This document shows, piece after piece, positions 54,843 to 64,000 of a stretch of 64,000 nt of DNA; position 1 is the first letter of the stretch, and each line of letters opens with the position of its first letter. The DNA is from Tupaia tana (taxonomy: Eukaryota > Chordata > Mammalia > Scandentia > Tupaiidae): assembly GCA_026018925.1 (NCBI GenBank), contig JAKSZU010000008.1:7802415-7866414 (forward strand). The letters are read 5' to 3'. Under the pieces are notes generated by a model. The model was not told the origin of the DNA. It did no database searches and was given only the letters and a program-made list of their open reading frames with translations. The position numbers and the translations under genes were made by a program.

Positions 54843-55029
54843 GCAGGTGCAGGCCAGCTCAGTGGCACCGTGGTAACACGATGCTCCATGATGCCAAATC
54901 CATAAGGAAAATACTGTGGGTTTGGCTCTCTGGTCAACCTGTATACACCAGGCATGCTTGCCCACGATCCTGATGGCTGGAAAGGCTTGGGGAAGGAGTA
55001 ATTACCAGGATAAAATCCTGTTGGAAATC

Positions 55030-55093
<64 letters not shown>

Positions 55094-55110
55094 GAAAAAA
55101 AATTTGAATA
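54843..55110 (+). mobile_element. old SINE, third architecture, with (GTCT)n(CT)n
   Basis: CCAGCTCAGTGGCACCGTGG head; the pyrimidine tract has expanded into about seven GTCT units and 16 CT units at 55033-55091. Confidence 0.65.
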
Positions 55111-55142
55111 AATTTGGGGGGTGGAGAGAATAGGAGGGGAGA

Positions 55143-55355
55143 AGACCTATAACCTAGTGACTAAGGGAGCTGGATCCCACGTGGCCAACAGCAGTTTGAA
55201 TCTCAGCCCTGGCAGTTTGATAAACATGTCAAGTGTACGAAGGTGTGTGTCCAAGTTCCCAAAGGATGGGAAGATAGAGAAGGAACTGAAGCATGAGGGT
55301 GCTTTCTCCCTTTCCCTTTCTGTCTCTCCCTGGCAAAGTGCACATGCCCTCTGGC

Positions 55356-55357
<2 letters not shown>
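55143..55357 (+). mobile_element. old-type tRNA SINE
   Basis: ACCTATAACCTAGTGACTAA head relic, GAGGGTGCTTTCTCCCTTTC, end CCCTCTGGCAATGA. Confidence 0.75.

Positions 55358-55358
<1 letters not shown>

Positions 55359-55407
<49 letters not shown>
55359..55407. repeat. (AG)n microsatellite
   Basis: About 24 GA units replacing the tail of the preceding SINE. Confidence 0.97.
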
Positions 55408-55409
<2 letters not shown>

Positions 55410-56009
55410 ACGGGGCTGACAATGGCAGGTACACAAATCAGAGACCACTCCACTTGAGCCAGCAGTCGGTCTGGAGGAGGTGTCTGCCAAAGTCTTTTGT
55501 GCATGACACTAATTAGCACAGCCTAGATTGCCCCACTCCCTCAACAAGGACCACTCAGGACAGGCACTGAACCCAACTCAGAGCCCAAACAGGGGGCACC
55601 ATCTGGTGCTGACAAGGAGGCAGCAACCTCAAGCTAAGGACACGCAGTCCTTAGGGCACAGGACCTCTGGGCACACGTACTTTAGAAGAACTGACACAAA
55701 TCAAGACAGGCAAAGATGAGGAAAAGTACTTAAACCTGCAATGCAAAGACAAAGATAAACGTCTGTAAGAAACAGGAGTAAACAGAAATCCATGACCTTG
55801 CCAAATGGACAAAGCAAGGTGTCAGTGACCAACCCTAACGCAATGGCAGTAGGTGAGCCCTCAGACTAAGGATTTAAAATAGCAGTTTTAAAGAAACATA
55901 GCAAACTTCAAGAAAACAAAGAAAATTCAGAAATTTATCAGAAAAATTTAATAACTTTTAAAAATCAAACTAAATCTTGGAACCAAAAAGTATAAAAAGA
56001 GGAAGTGAA
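55408..56009. other. intron, unassigned, possibly old L1
   Basis: A-rich on plus from 55740; faintly L1 ORF1-like, but too diverged to call. Confidence 0.4.
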
Positions 56010-56190
56010 GGACCAGCAGGTGGCATGGTGGTTAAGGCACTGGACACTCCCACATGGCCAACTGCGGTTCGAATACCAGACCTGGTGGCTTGCTTTCTCA
56101 CTTTCCCTCTTTCTCTCTCTCTCTCTGTATCTCTGGTCAAATTAAAATAAATAAATGAATGAATAAAACTAAATAAATAATTATTTACAA
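56010..56190 (+). mobile_element. short-form tRNA SINE
   Basis: Head GGACCAGCAGGTGGCATGGT; AAAAAGAGGAAGTGAA is duplicated on both sides. Confidence 0.95.
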
Positions 56191-56376
56191 AAAAAAGAGG
56201 AAGTGAAAAATACGATAGCCTCAACAACAGAATTAATCTAACAAAAGAGAAAGAATCAGTGAGTTCAAAGAGACTACTGGAAAATAAGAATCCGAGAAGA
56301 AAAAAGAATAAAAGAAATAAAGCTTATAGGATCTATGGCCAAGAAAAAAACAGTAAATGTAAGAGTAATTTGGTTC

Positions 56377-56570
56377 AAAGCCAACAGGTGGTATAGTGGT
56401 TAAGGCACTGGACTCCCATGTGGAGTTCAAGTCCCAGACCTGGCAGTTTGCTTTCTCACTTTCCCTCTCTCTCTCCCTTTCCTCTCTCCCTCTCCTTCTC
56501 TCTCTGTCACTCTCTGGCCAAATTTAAATAAATAAATAAATAAATTTAAATATATAAGTTTTTTTAAAAA
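56377..56570 (+). mobile_element. short-form tRNA SINE, B box lost
   Basis: GCCAACAGGTGGTATAGTGG head with a short deletion before GAGTTCAAGTCCCAGACC; GCCAAATTTAAATAAATAAA tail. Confidence 0.88.
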
Positions 56571-56574
56571 GAGA

Positions 56575-57610
56575 GAACTTCCAGCAAGACAGTTGACTAA
56601 AGGTGCTTTCTTCCCACAAAAAAAGAACCAAAACAGGGACCAGCAGTTAGCATAATGGCTATGTCGCTGGACTACCATGTAGTCGACCACGGTTCGCATC
56701 CTGGACCTGGTGGCTTAAAACTCATGCCGGGCGCATGTGCATGCATGCCCAAGATCCCGAGAGGAGAATGGAGGAGAAGGGATTGCAGCGTGGCCATTCC
56801 CCCTGGGGGTGATTTCTCACTTTCTGTCTCTCTGTCTCTGTCTGGCAAGTGCACACGCCCTATAGCAAAAACCTCTCAAAAAAAAAAAAAAAGAACCAAA
56901 ACAAACATGCACCTGTTATTCAGCTGGAGTGTTGAAGAATCTATGCTGGAGTGCAGTAGGGATATGGTTGAGACACTGTAGAGCAAGACAACTCCAGAAG
57001 TCCAGATCATCCTATACCTGCCACCACCATCTAGGCTGATGCTACTCAAAGCCATCTTTTGACCACACCAATCTGCAGCCTCAGGAGCCTCAGGCAAGTG
57101 AACTTACCCACAGACAAGCTTCGGAGAGACTCTGCCCCCCCCCACCATGACTTGCAAGCACAACCAAAAATGGGACACCATCCAAAGTCAAAGCTGCCAG
57201 AGAGTCTCTTCCTCTATACCTTATAGCTTCAGAGCAGCTGGAAAACTGATTTCATTCACAGCTCCCGACACTGGGAGGGTGGCCCTATCCCCCACCCACA
57301 TCCCATGGGAATAGCCAAGAGAACCATCCACAGCTATGTGCTGCAGAGAAAGCTGTTAGGACAGCCCTACACAGGGCTATGGATAACAGCTGAGCAACCT
57401 GTCCACTGCCAAATGCTGATCCCAGAATCAACAGAGTGACCCTACCCACCCATAAACACGCCCTTCTATTAGGCCAGCCAGGTCTTATCTAGCAAGCCAG
57501 CCTCACATACCCCTGCATCTTGGGCCACTGAGGCTCTTACACATATCACTGACACTAATTACAACCAAAGAAACTACATGGAGACTACTCTACTGTGCCT
57601 ACCTAGAACC
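56575..57610 (+). mobile_element. possible L1 5' UTR relic (interrupted by a SINE)
   Basis: This C-rich, stop-filled sequence has the texture of L1M-type 5' UTRs. The SINE at 56636-56891 has inserted into it with a duplicated AGAACCAAAACA. The family could not be named with confidence. Confidence 0.3.
56636..56891 (+). mobile_element. young tRNA SINE
   Basis: Head GGGACCAGCAGTTAGCATAA; AGAACCAAAACA duplicated at 56624 and 56892. Confidence 0.96.
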
Positions 57611-57617
57611 AAAGGCG

Positions 57618-58070
57618 ATGGTTTGGATATTGTTTGTCACCCAAAGTTCATGTACTTACTGGAAGCTTGGTCCCCAACATAATGGTATTGAGAGGTGGTG
57701 GGACCTTTAGGAGGTGGAACCTAGTAGAAGTGTTAGGATCATGGGAGCATCACCTTCATGATGTAGACTAATGGCATATCATGAGAGGAGGGAGTCCTTG
57801 CTATCATGGGACTAGGTTAGCTCCTGAGAAAGCAGGTTGTTATAAGAGTAATGTTAACAGAGTGCCCACAGGTCACTCTCTTTGCATGCACCCATTGAAC
57901 TTTCTGCTTCTTTCTGCCATATTGTGATACAGTAGAGGCTGGACAGCTGCCAACCCTATGCCTTTGGACTTTCCAGCCATCAGAAACATGAGCCAAACAA
58001 ATCTTTATTCTTATTAATCACCCAGCCTCAAGATTTCTGTTTAGCAATGCTGTAATGGACTAAAACATAA
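57618..58070 (+). mobile_element. MaLR-like solo LTR, nearly complete
   Basis: The blocks GATGGTTTGGATATTGTTTG, GAAGCTTGGTCCCCAACATA, CTTTCTGCCATATTGTGATA, CATGAGCCAAACAAATCTTT and a TAATGGACTAAAAC end occur in the order of an MST/THE1-type LTR. It carries no gene. Confidence 0.75.
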
Positions 58071-58387
58071 AGCCAACGTGTTCTCCCCAACCAAAATCCT
58101 AGGATTCATCTACATAAGAAAGTCTTTAGCCACGAAACATCATCCCATAAAGTTGTAGAAATAATTGCTGCATCATATACACAAATATCAACATTAGAAC
58201 ATAAAAAACCTGAAAAGAAAGGTAACATGACACCCAAATGAACACAATAATTCTCCAGCAATAGACCACAAAGGGAAGGATCTATGAAATGCTTGAAAAG
58301 GAATTCATAAGAAAATATCATTCATAGTGATCACAAGGAAACTCAGCACAATATAAAAGACAATTCAACAAAATTAAGAAAATAATA

Positions 58388-58632
58388 AATGTGGTGATGG
58401 TGTAATGGTTAGGTCGCTGGACTCCCAAATGGCTGACTGAGATTTGAGTCCCAGACTCGGCAGCTTGAAAAGACCCCATCTGTGTGCATACCCAAAACCC
58501 CAAGAGGATAATATTTGAGAAGGGATTGCAGTGTGGCCAACCCCCTGAGGGGTGATTTCTCTGTCTCTCTCTCTGTCTCTCCAGTGAGCACATATGCCCT
58601 AAAATAAATATCTCTCTAATAGGAAAAAAAGA
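58388..58632 (+). mobile_element. tRNA SINE, intermediate type, in L1
   Basis: AATGGTTAGGTCGCTGGACT head and GCATACCCAAAACCCCAAGA body, ending CCCTAAAATAAATATCTC. Confidence 0.85.
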
Positions 58633-58742
58633 ATAAAGAAAACAATACATAATCTGAATGAAAAGTTCAACAGAGATACCACAATAAAGAACCAAACAAA
58701 TCCTGGAGCTGAAGAATTAAGAAATTTTAAAATATAATTAAG

Positions 58743-58905
58743 GTGGCCGGCAGGTGGCATGGTGGCTGGGGCAATGAACTCCCACATGGCCAACTGCGGT
58801 TCGAATTTTGGACCTGGTGGCCTACATTCTCAATTTCCCTTTCTCTCTCTCTCTCTGGTCAAATTTTAAAATAATAATAACAAGTGGAATTTTTAAGAAT
58901 ATATA
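58743..58905 (+). mobile_element. short-form tRNA SINE in L1
   Basis: GTGGCCGGCAGGTGGCATGG head with GGTTCGAATTT B box and GTCAAATTTTAAAATAATAA tail. Confidence 0.9.
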
Positions 58906-59390
58906 TTTTTCAAAAATAAGAGCAATCAAGAGTTTCAGTAATAGATTTGATTAAGCAGATAAAAGAATTGCTAAACTTGAAGACAGGTCTTCTGAAATTA
59001 TGCAGTCAGATGAAAAAGGAAAAAAGATAATGAGGGAAGAAAGCCTACAGGTCTTATGAAACACCATTAATAAATGTTCACATTATAGGATTTCTAAAAA
59101 ATAAGAGATGAAAAGAGGCATAGATAAATTATTTCATGATATCACAGCTGAAAACTTCTCAATTTTAGAAGGGATGAGGACGTTCAGATTGAGAAAATGC
59201 AAAGGTCCCCAAGTAGGTTCAACCCAAAAAGATCAGAGACTAACTGTAAAAAGATAAAAAGAGAGTTCTAGAGAAAAGCATCAAGTCACATACAAGAGAA
59301 CCTTATTAGACTAAAAGCAGATTTTTCAGCAAAAACTTTACAGGCCAGGAAAAAAATGGGATATATTCAAAGTAATAAAAGAAAACAACT

Positions 59391-59640
59391 GGGACCAGCA
59401 GCAGTTAGCATAATGGCTATGTCACTGGACTCCCATGTAGTCGACTGTGGTTCGAATCTCGGACCCGGTGGCTTAAACCTCACACCGGGTGCATGTGTGT
59501 GCATGCCCAAGATCCCAAGAGGAGAATGGAGGAGAAGGGATTGCGGCGTGGCCATCATCCCTGGGGGGTGATTTCTCGCTTTCTGTCTGTCTCTCTCTGT
59601 CTTTCTGGCAAGTGCACGCACCCTATAGCAAAAATCTCTC

Positions 59641-59667
<27 letters not shown>
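59391..59667 (+). mobile_element. young-type tRNA SINE in L1
   Basis: The head GGGACCAGCAGCAGTTAGCA has an extra CAG. AGAAAACAACT is duplicated, splitting the L1 ORF1 relic. Confidence 0.95.
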
Positions 59668-59674
<7 letters not shown>

Positions 59675-60347
59675 AACTGCCTAACCAAGAATACTATATC
59701 CAGCAAAACTATCAGTAATGAAAGAAAGTCTTTCCCATGCAAGCAAAAACAAGGAACTTATCTTCAGTAGATCAGCTTGACGAGAAATGCTTAAAGGTTT
59801 TCTACATGGAAGTGAAAAGATAACAATTACTATCACAAAAATATGCAAAAGTATAAAACTCACGAAAAGGGTGGATAGCAAATGAGACAGAGAAAGGAAT
59901 CAAACCTTAACACTAGAGGAAACCACTAAACTGTAAAATAAACAATAAGAGAGAAAAGAACAAATAAAACACAAAGCAAACAAAATATAACTACCAAAAT
60001 GGCATTAAAAAGTCCTCACCTATTGATAATAACATTGAATGTGAACAAATTAAAACTCCCAAGTTAAAAAAGATAGACTGCAAAAATGGATTTAAAAATA
60101 AGACCTATTTATATGCTGTTTACCAGAAACTCACTTCACTGGTAAAGACACACAATAGCAGGGCTATTGAGAACCAGAAAAGCAGCATTTGCCTGCTGTC
60201 AATAGCCCTGCTAGAGTAGCTTACAGAAACACATTTCTGCATGTGTCTACAGGCCACATGTTTTAATCACATGTTTTCAGATTGGCTGCTCTCCAAATAT
60301 CCCCCTTTCTTTTTCAGAAAAGAAAGAAAAAGAGGGAGGGAGGGAGT

Positions 60348-60600
60348 GGGGCCAGCAGATGGCATGGTAGTTAAGGGCTGGATTCTTACAGGGCCAACTG
60401 CGATAGAGTCCGGGGCCCAAAAGCTTGAAAATCCTGCCAGGAGTCTACGTATGTATGTCCAGAATTCCAAGAAGAAAACGGAGGAGAAGGGATTATAGCA
60501 TGGCCATCCCCCTGGGGGCTGATTTCTCATTTTCCCTGTCTGTCTCTGTCTCTTTGTCTCTAACAAACACACGTACCCTACTGCAAAAATCTAAACAGCA
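60348..60600 (+). mobile_element. old-type tRNA SINE
   Basis: GGGGCCAGCAGATGGCATGG head, CCATCCCCCTGGGGGCTGAT block, ends CCTACTGCAAAAATCTAAAC. Confidence 0.88.
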
Positions 60601-61109
60601 TAAACCTAAAAAGAAAACAGGAGGGAGTTCTGGCCACATACAGCCCTGAGCAACAGTACAGGACAACAAGTTTGAGTATCACCCAGTAACTGAATTTTTT
60701 AAACTGTGTGACCTCATGTTTACCTGCCAGTTAGACAAATGTAAGACACTTAATCACACGACTGAAGTTAAAGAAGGTAACTTTCTAATTTGCTCCAGTT
60801 GTACCTCCAAAGCAAGACACTGCTCTGATTCTCAGATCTGAAATAAAGTGGCCTGAAAAAGAAAAAAAGGCAATAGCAAAGAACGCATCTGTCTACAAGT
60901 CTTGTTTACCACAGGAAAACATCATCCCCAGTCCGTGAACATCTAGGTAGTTTTTCAGTACAATCGACCTAACTGCAGGTGACGCATCTAGTCCACAGAT
61001 CCACATGTCAGGAGCCAATGAACACCTTCAAAATTGTGAAAGTCTATGACTCAAAATAATTCACTTTCAGGGTGTTAGGAGCCAAGGTATTCAGAAGAAA
61101 CATACTTAC
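60601..61109. other. intron downstream of the cassette exon
   Basis: On the transcript strand it begins with the strong GTAAGT donor; otherwise unassigned. Confidence 0.55.
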
Positions 61110-61163
61110 ATCACTCGAAGAGACTGTTCCTGTTTCAACAGCAACACCGCTACCACGCAGTTT
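61110..61163 (-). CDS. ATP6V1H: ATP6V1H exon, residues ~176-193 (alternative cassette)
   Basis: The minus strand reads 18 complete codons, KLRGSGVAVETGTVSSSD, flanked by AG on the 5' side and a strong GTAAGT donor. The exon is 54 nt and in phase 0 at both ends, so skipping it keeps the frame. This is the segment known to be absent from the shorter human isoform. It forms a serine/threonine-rich linker between HEAT-type helices in the N-terminal domain. The acceptor is weak: the sequence before it is mixed A/T and ends TAATAG rather than a pyrimidine tract with CAG, which fits regulated inclusion. The next upstream exon is not in the window. Confidence 0.93.
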
Positions 61164-61738
61164 CTATTACGAAATAAATAACTTATTACTTAGTTTTGTT
61201 TTTAATTTTATCCTAATTTATCATGTTACAACAGAGAGCTAAACAAATGTCGAAATCTTTTTTCCTAATCCTACTCAATAGAATCTATCATCAAATAACA
61301 AAAAGCAAGATGATATACAATATTCAAAATACCATTGCAGTCTTCCATATATCTGAGCAAAGAAATTTCTAAAAATGCAGTCATAACAAATAAAATCCTA
61401 TGCTCCAGCTAAATTCCATAAATCAAGCTATTGTAGTATAAATTTCCAAGTCTCATAATTTACTTACTAAATATTTTTTCCAATAAGATAACTGCCTTAA
61501 AGTGAACTGCCTACAGTGGGCTCTGTGGCAAAATTTTGACAAGAAGACTACATGGGACTCAAAATTAGGTTATTCACAGAGATGCTTACAAGTTACAATG
61601 ACAATCATATTCTCAAATGCTATACAGAAATGAAAGAAAACTTAAGGTGGGAAAGTCAGAGGCTGAAAATGCAAGAGAAAAGTGATAATGACTTTCTAAA
61701 AGGATATTTTTATTTCATTTCACTCAATACTATTATCT
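61164..61738. other. intron upstream of the cassette exon
   Basis: A/T-rich; contains the weak acceptor region of the 61163 exon. Confidence 0.55.
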
Positions 61739-62010
61739 ACTAGTGGCAGGCACAAGCCCCTCACTGCCCAGGTGCAAAGCTCTAAACTACCAATGCCTCC
61801 AGTTGCCCTCAGAGTGAAACGACACTCAGAGGTGACAGCACGCTCTGCGAGGCCAAGGCCGTAGAGGTTCCCGGCCTGCATCCTGAGGTCTCCCGTGTGC
61901 CCACAGGCCTGGCAGGCTGAAGCTGGGAACAGGATTATGACATAAATCCACTGGGGGTATCTCTCTCTGTCGCCTTCTTTCATAAAAGAAATACATGATT
62001 TTTTAAAAAA
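61739..62010 (+). mobile_element. possible old SINE, third architecture
   Basis: The 3' end GTATCTCTCTCTGTCGCCTT with CTTTCATAAAAGAAATACAT resembles 45805. The head is not clear, so the call is weak. Confidence 0.35.
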
Positions 62011-62099
62011 AGAACAGAATATCCAATGTGGCCATTAGCTTGGACTTTTGAAAGCTGATTTTCTATTAGAATCATGACATGTTGGTCCTATAAATAAGC

Positions 62100-62720
62100 G
62101 AGAAAAAAACACGAATGATGGAGAAAGAGAGACCTGGATCTAACACTATCATGTGACTGTGAGGCAGCAGCAAGTAAAATGCCAGCTGACCTCCCATTAG
62201 AGCCTCCGAACAAGGAGTCGCCATGGAACCCTGATAAATGGCTATGGAAGAAGTGTCCGTTCCCCAGCAAGACAGGCCGTGTGCTCAGAGCCGAGCAGAA
62301 GCAGAGGCGGCTGAGAAGCAAAGCCAGGTGCGCCTGGTCCCGAAGAGGCCCAATGGCAGGAGGCCTCGCGCAGCAGACAGCCGGGCACCACTCGAAGCCA
62401 AAGACTGAGGCAGACACAGGAGAGGCCCTGACGGGCATTCATCGACCACCAGGAAGCTCAGCTCTAATGAACAGCTCCGGACTGTTCACATATGACAGCC
62501 ACGGGTAATCCCTCCATGGGTAACAAAGCACCCGTGTGAGGGGCACCACTGCTGTTCCTGTGAGGAAAAGTCCTCCGATGCCGCTGGCCGAAGAGCCACG
62601 GCAGACCGCAGTGACCTTCTCCCTCACCACGTGTCACTGTGACGGTGGCCACACTGGAGCCTTCCACGCGAGACCAGAGAGCTGACATCAGAGCAAAACA
62701 GAGTTTAAAGACAGATCGTT
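62100..62720. other. GC-rich, CpG-retaining unique block
   Basis: Clearly GC-richer than the rest of the introns, with many CpGs (GAGCCGAGCAGAAGCAGAGG; GATGCCGCTGGCCGAAGAGC) and no SINE blocks. Open frames of 109 (plus) and 116 (minus) codons overlap here; neither is recognisable. Confidence 0.5.
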
Positions 62721-62932
62721 TCAAAGTAGGAAAAAAAAAAAATTAAAAAAGGAAGGAGGAGTCCTATTTAAGTAGCCTGATACCAAATGACATATCAGCA
62801 TTTAGAAAGTGAAAATCTCACTTTTACACACTAATTTTTCATGTTTTAAATACCTTGTTTTTTAAATACGCCACGAACTCAGATCTACAAATTTGTGGCT
62901 ACTGGAAAAATACCTTTTAAAACAAAGTCTCA

Positions 62933-63107
62933 GGGCTGCCAGGTGGCATGGTGGTTGAGGTGCTGGACTCCCACATGGCTGACCACAGTTCAAGTCCCGG
63001 ACCTGACAGTTTGATTTATCACTCTCCCTCTCTCACATGCGCTATTTCTCTGGTCAAATTGAAGAATAATAATAAATAAAATTCATTCATTCTTTAAAAA
63101 AAAAAAG
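62933..63107 (+). mobile_element. short-form tRNA SINE
   Basis: GGGCTGCCAGGTGGCATGGT head, GGACCTGACAGTTTGATTTA, tail AATAATAAATAAAATTCATT. Confidence 0.9.
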
Positions 63108-63292
63108 TTTCAAAAAAGGATTAAAATTGATTATATTAACATAAAAAAAAAGAAGTTTAAATTTGTTCAAGATACTCTAAGCTATCTATTGAAACACAAA
63201 AGGTAGTTGGGCTCCCAGACAATGATAAGACAAAAAGTAAATCCAAGCAAAATGCTCCTCTCTTAATGCCTCAAATTAAAATCTAAAATCCA

Positions 63293-63551
63293 GGACCAGC
63301 AGTTAGCATAATGGCTATGTCGCTGGACTCCCATGTAGTCAACCACGGTTCGAGTCCCAGACCCGGTGGCTTAAAACTCACGCCATGTGCGTGTGTGCCC
63401 AAGATCCCAAGAGGGGAATGGAGGAGAAGGGATTGTGGCATGGCCATCACCCCTGGGCGGGGGGTGATTTCTTGCTTTGTCTCTCTGTCTCTCTCTGTCT
63501 GGCTGGCAAGCGCACGCGCCCTATAGCAAAAACCTCTCCAAAAAAAAAAAA
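63293..63551 (+). mobile_element. young-type tRNA SINE
   Basis: Head GGACCAGCAGTTAGCATAAT, B box GGTTCGAGTCC; AAAATCTAAAA repeats on both sides. Confidence 0.94.
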
Positions 63552-64000
63552 AATCTAAAAGCCACCCAAAAGCCAAGTACAGCTTCCCCCAAATTTATTT
63601 GAAGTGGTATTTATTTGTAATCTAGCACTAATGGCATGACAACTACCATTATCTCTCCTAGTCCCACTGCTCTGTCACCTACCACCACACCAAAAAATCT
63701 CATTCTCTCTCCTTTACTTCCCCAGAGTATCCTTCTGAACCACTTTATTTCACTCCTTTTCTGAACAGCATTCCCACTCCACCTCCACCAGCCACCGAGC
63801 GCTTAATCACGAGCAGACTAAACACTGCACAGCACCATCGTTACCATCCTGTCCTTTGCCCTATTCTGACAAATCAAGAAAATGAAAACAGAAATAGTGT
63901 CATCTTCCAGTCCTTACACCTGTAAGTTCTCTTCCTCCACACAGGAGAGCAGGAGAGGCTGGACAGGACCAGGATGACCCGGAGTAAGGCTTCACGTCTC
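63552..64000. other. intron, no recognised feature
   Basis: C/T-rich on plus; searched for the next upstream ATP6V1H exon without success. Confidence 0.55.

Larger units (their letters stand above)
58130..60235 (+). mobile_element. L1 fragment spanning ORF1 to the start of ORF2
   Basis: The plus strand carries L1 ORF1 relics (GAACACAATAATTCTCCAGC; the ACTTGAAGACAGGTCTTCTG block; CTAACCAAGAATACTATATC) and then the start of ORF2 (CATTGAATGTGAACAAAT, TATGCTGTTTACCAGAAACT). It is broken by SINEs at 58388, 58743 and 59391, and the last has a clear duplication. The frames are wrecked by indels. Confidence 0.7.
1..64000 (-). other. ATP6V1H: ATP6V1H gene body, internal part
   Basis: Six exons on the minus strand encode consecutive pieces of the V-ATPase V1 subunit H, so the whole window lies inside one transcription unit running from high to low coordinates. 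The introns between them are about 18.2, 2.9, 18.2, 5.3 and 10.9 kb. Exons for residues before about 176 and after about 426 were looked for and not seen, so the gene extends past both ends. Subunit H is a HEAT/armadillo-like protein of the cytosolic V1 sector. It is needed for proton pumping and for silencing ATP hydrolysis in detached V1. Intact introns argue against a processed copy. The residue numbering comes from my memory of the human protein, not from a search. Confidence 0.95.

Noticed and set aside
62179..62508. 109-codon frame as a coding exon
   Set aside because: It overlaps a similar-sized frame on the other strand, has no recognised content and does not match missing parts of ATP6V1H.
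61164..64000. Next upstream ATP6V1H exon
   Set aside because: No sequence fitting the residues before about 176 was seen.

Overview
The window is mammalian nuclear DNA: a stretch of one large, intron-rich gene on the minus strand, packed with retroposons. Six exons are recognisable, and all belong to ATP6V1H, the H subunit of the V1 sector of the vacuolar proton pump. In transcript order they lie at 61163-61110, 42862-42764, 39908-39716, 21499-21321, 16046-15921 and 4984-4883, and they encode roughly residues 176-426 of the 483-residue protein. Exon lengths, split codons and splice sites join correctly from one exon to the next, with one exception: the exon at 42764-42862 carries one extra base. 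The 5' exons (before residue 176) and the last exon (after residue 426) are not in the window, so everything else here is intron.

About 70 tRNA-derived SINE copies dominate the introns. The youngest group is about 260-290 bp long, has near-perfect polymerase III A and B boxes, keeps many CpGs, ends in poly(A) and is usually flanked by clear target-site duplications. Older relatives have a different head, a shorter form ends in an A/T-rich simple repeat, and a third, older architecture is also present. I see no abundant Alu, B1/B2, ruminant or bat SINEs. The dominance of one tRNA-derived SINE, together with one possible relict 7SL-derived SINE, suggests a euarchontoglires lineage, and a colugo (Dermoptera) is my best guess from memory. 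That identification is inference, not proof.

The other repeats are L1 fragments (mostly plus strand), three copies of an ORF1-only half-L1 (HAL1-like) family, a small family of about 67-77 bp mariner-like palindromic MITEs, solo LTRs of ERV1-like and MaLR-like type, MIR and L2 relics, and microsatellites. A 15-copy, 39-bp minisatellite stands out at 16531-17115. Because its period is divisible by three and it lacks stop codons, it creates long but probably meaningless reading frames on both strands.

Region by region: 1-4882 is the last intron seen, with SINEs; 4985-15920 is an intron with two related LTR-like segments and a long L1; 16047-21320 holds the minisatellite and two HAL1 3' ends; 21500-39715 holds the longest HAL1, several LTRs and MIRs; 39909-42763 holds a triple SINE insertion at one target; 42863-61109 is SINE-dense, with MaLR LTRs and an L1 ORF1-ORF2 fragment; 61164-64000 is intron with an unexplained GC-richer block. 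No complete second gene, functional RNA gene or CRISPR array is supported.
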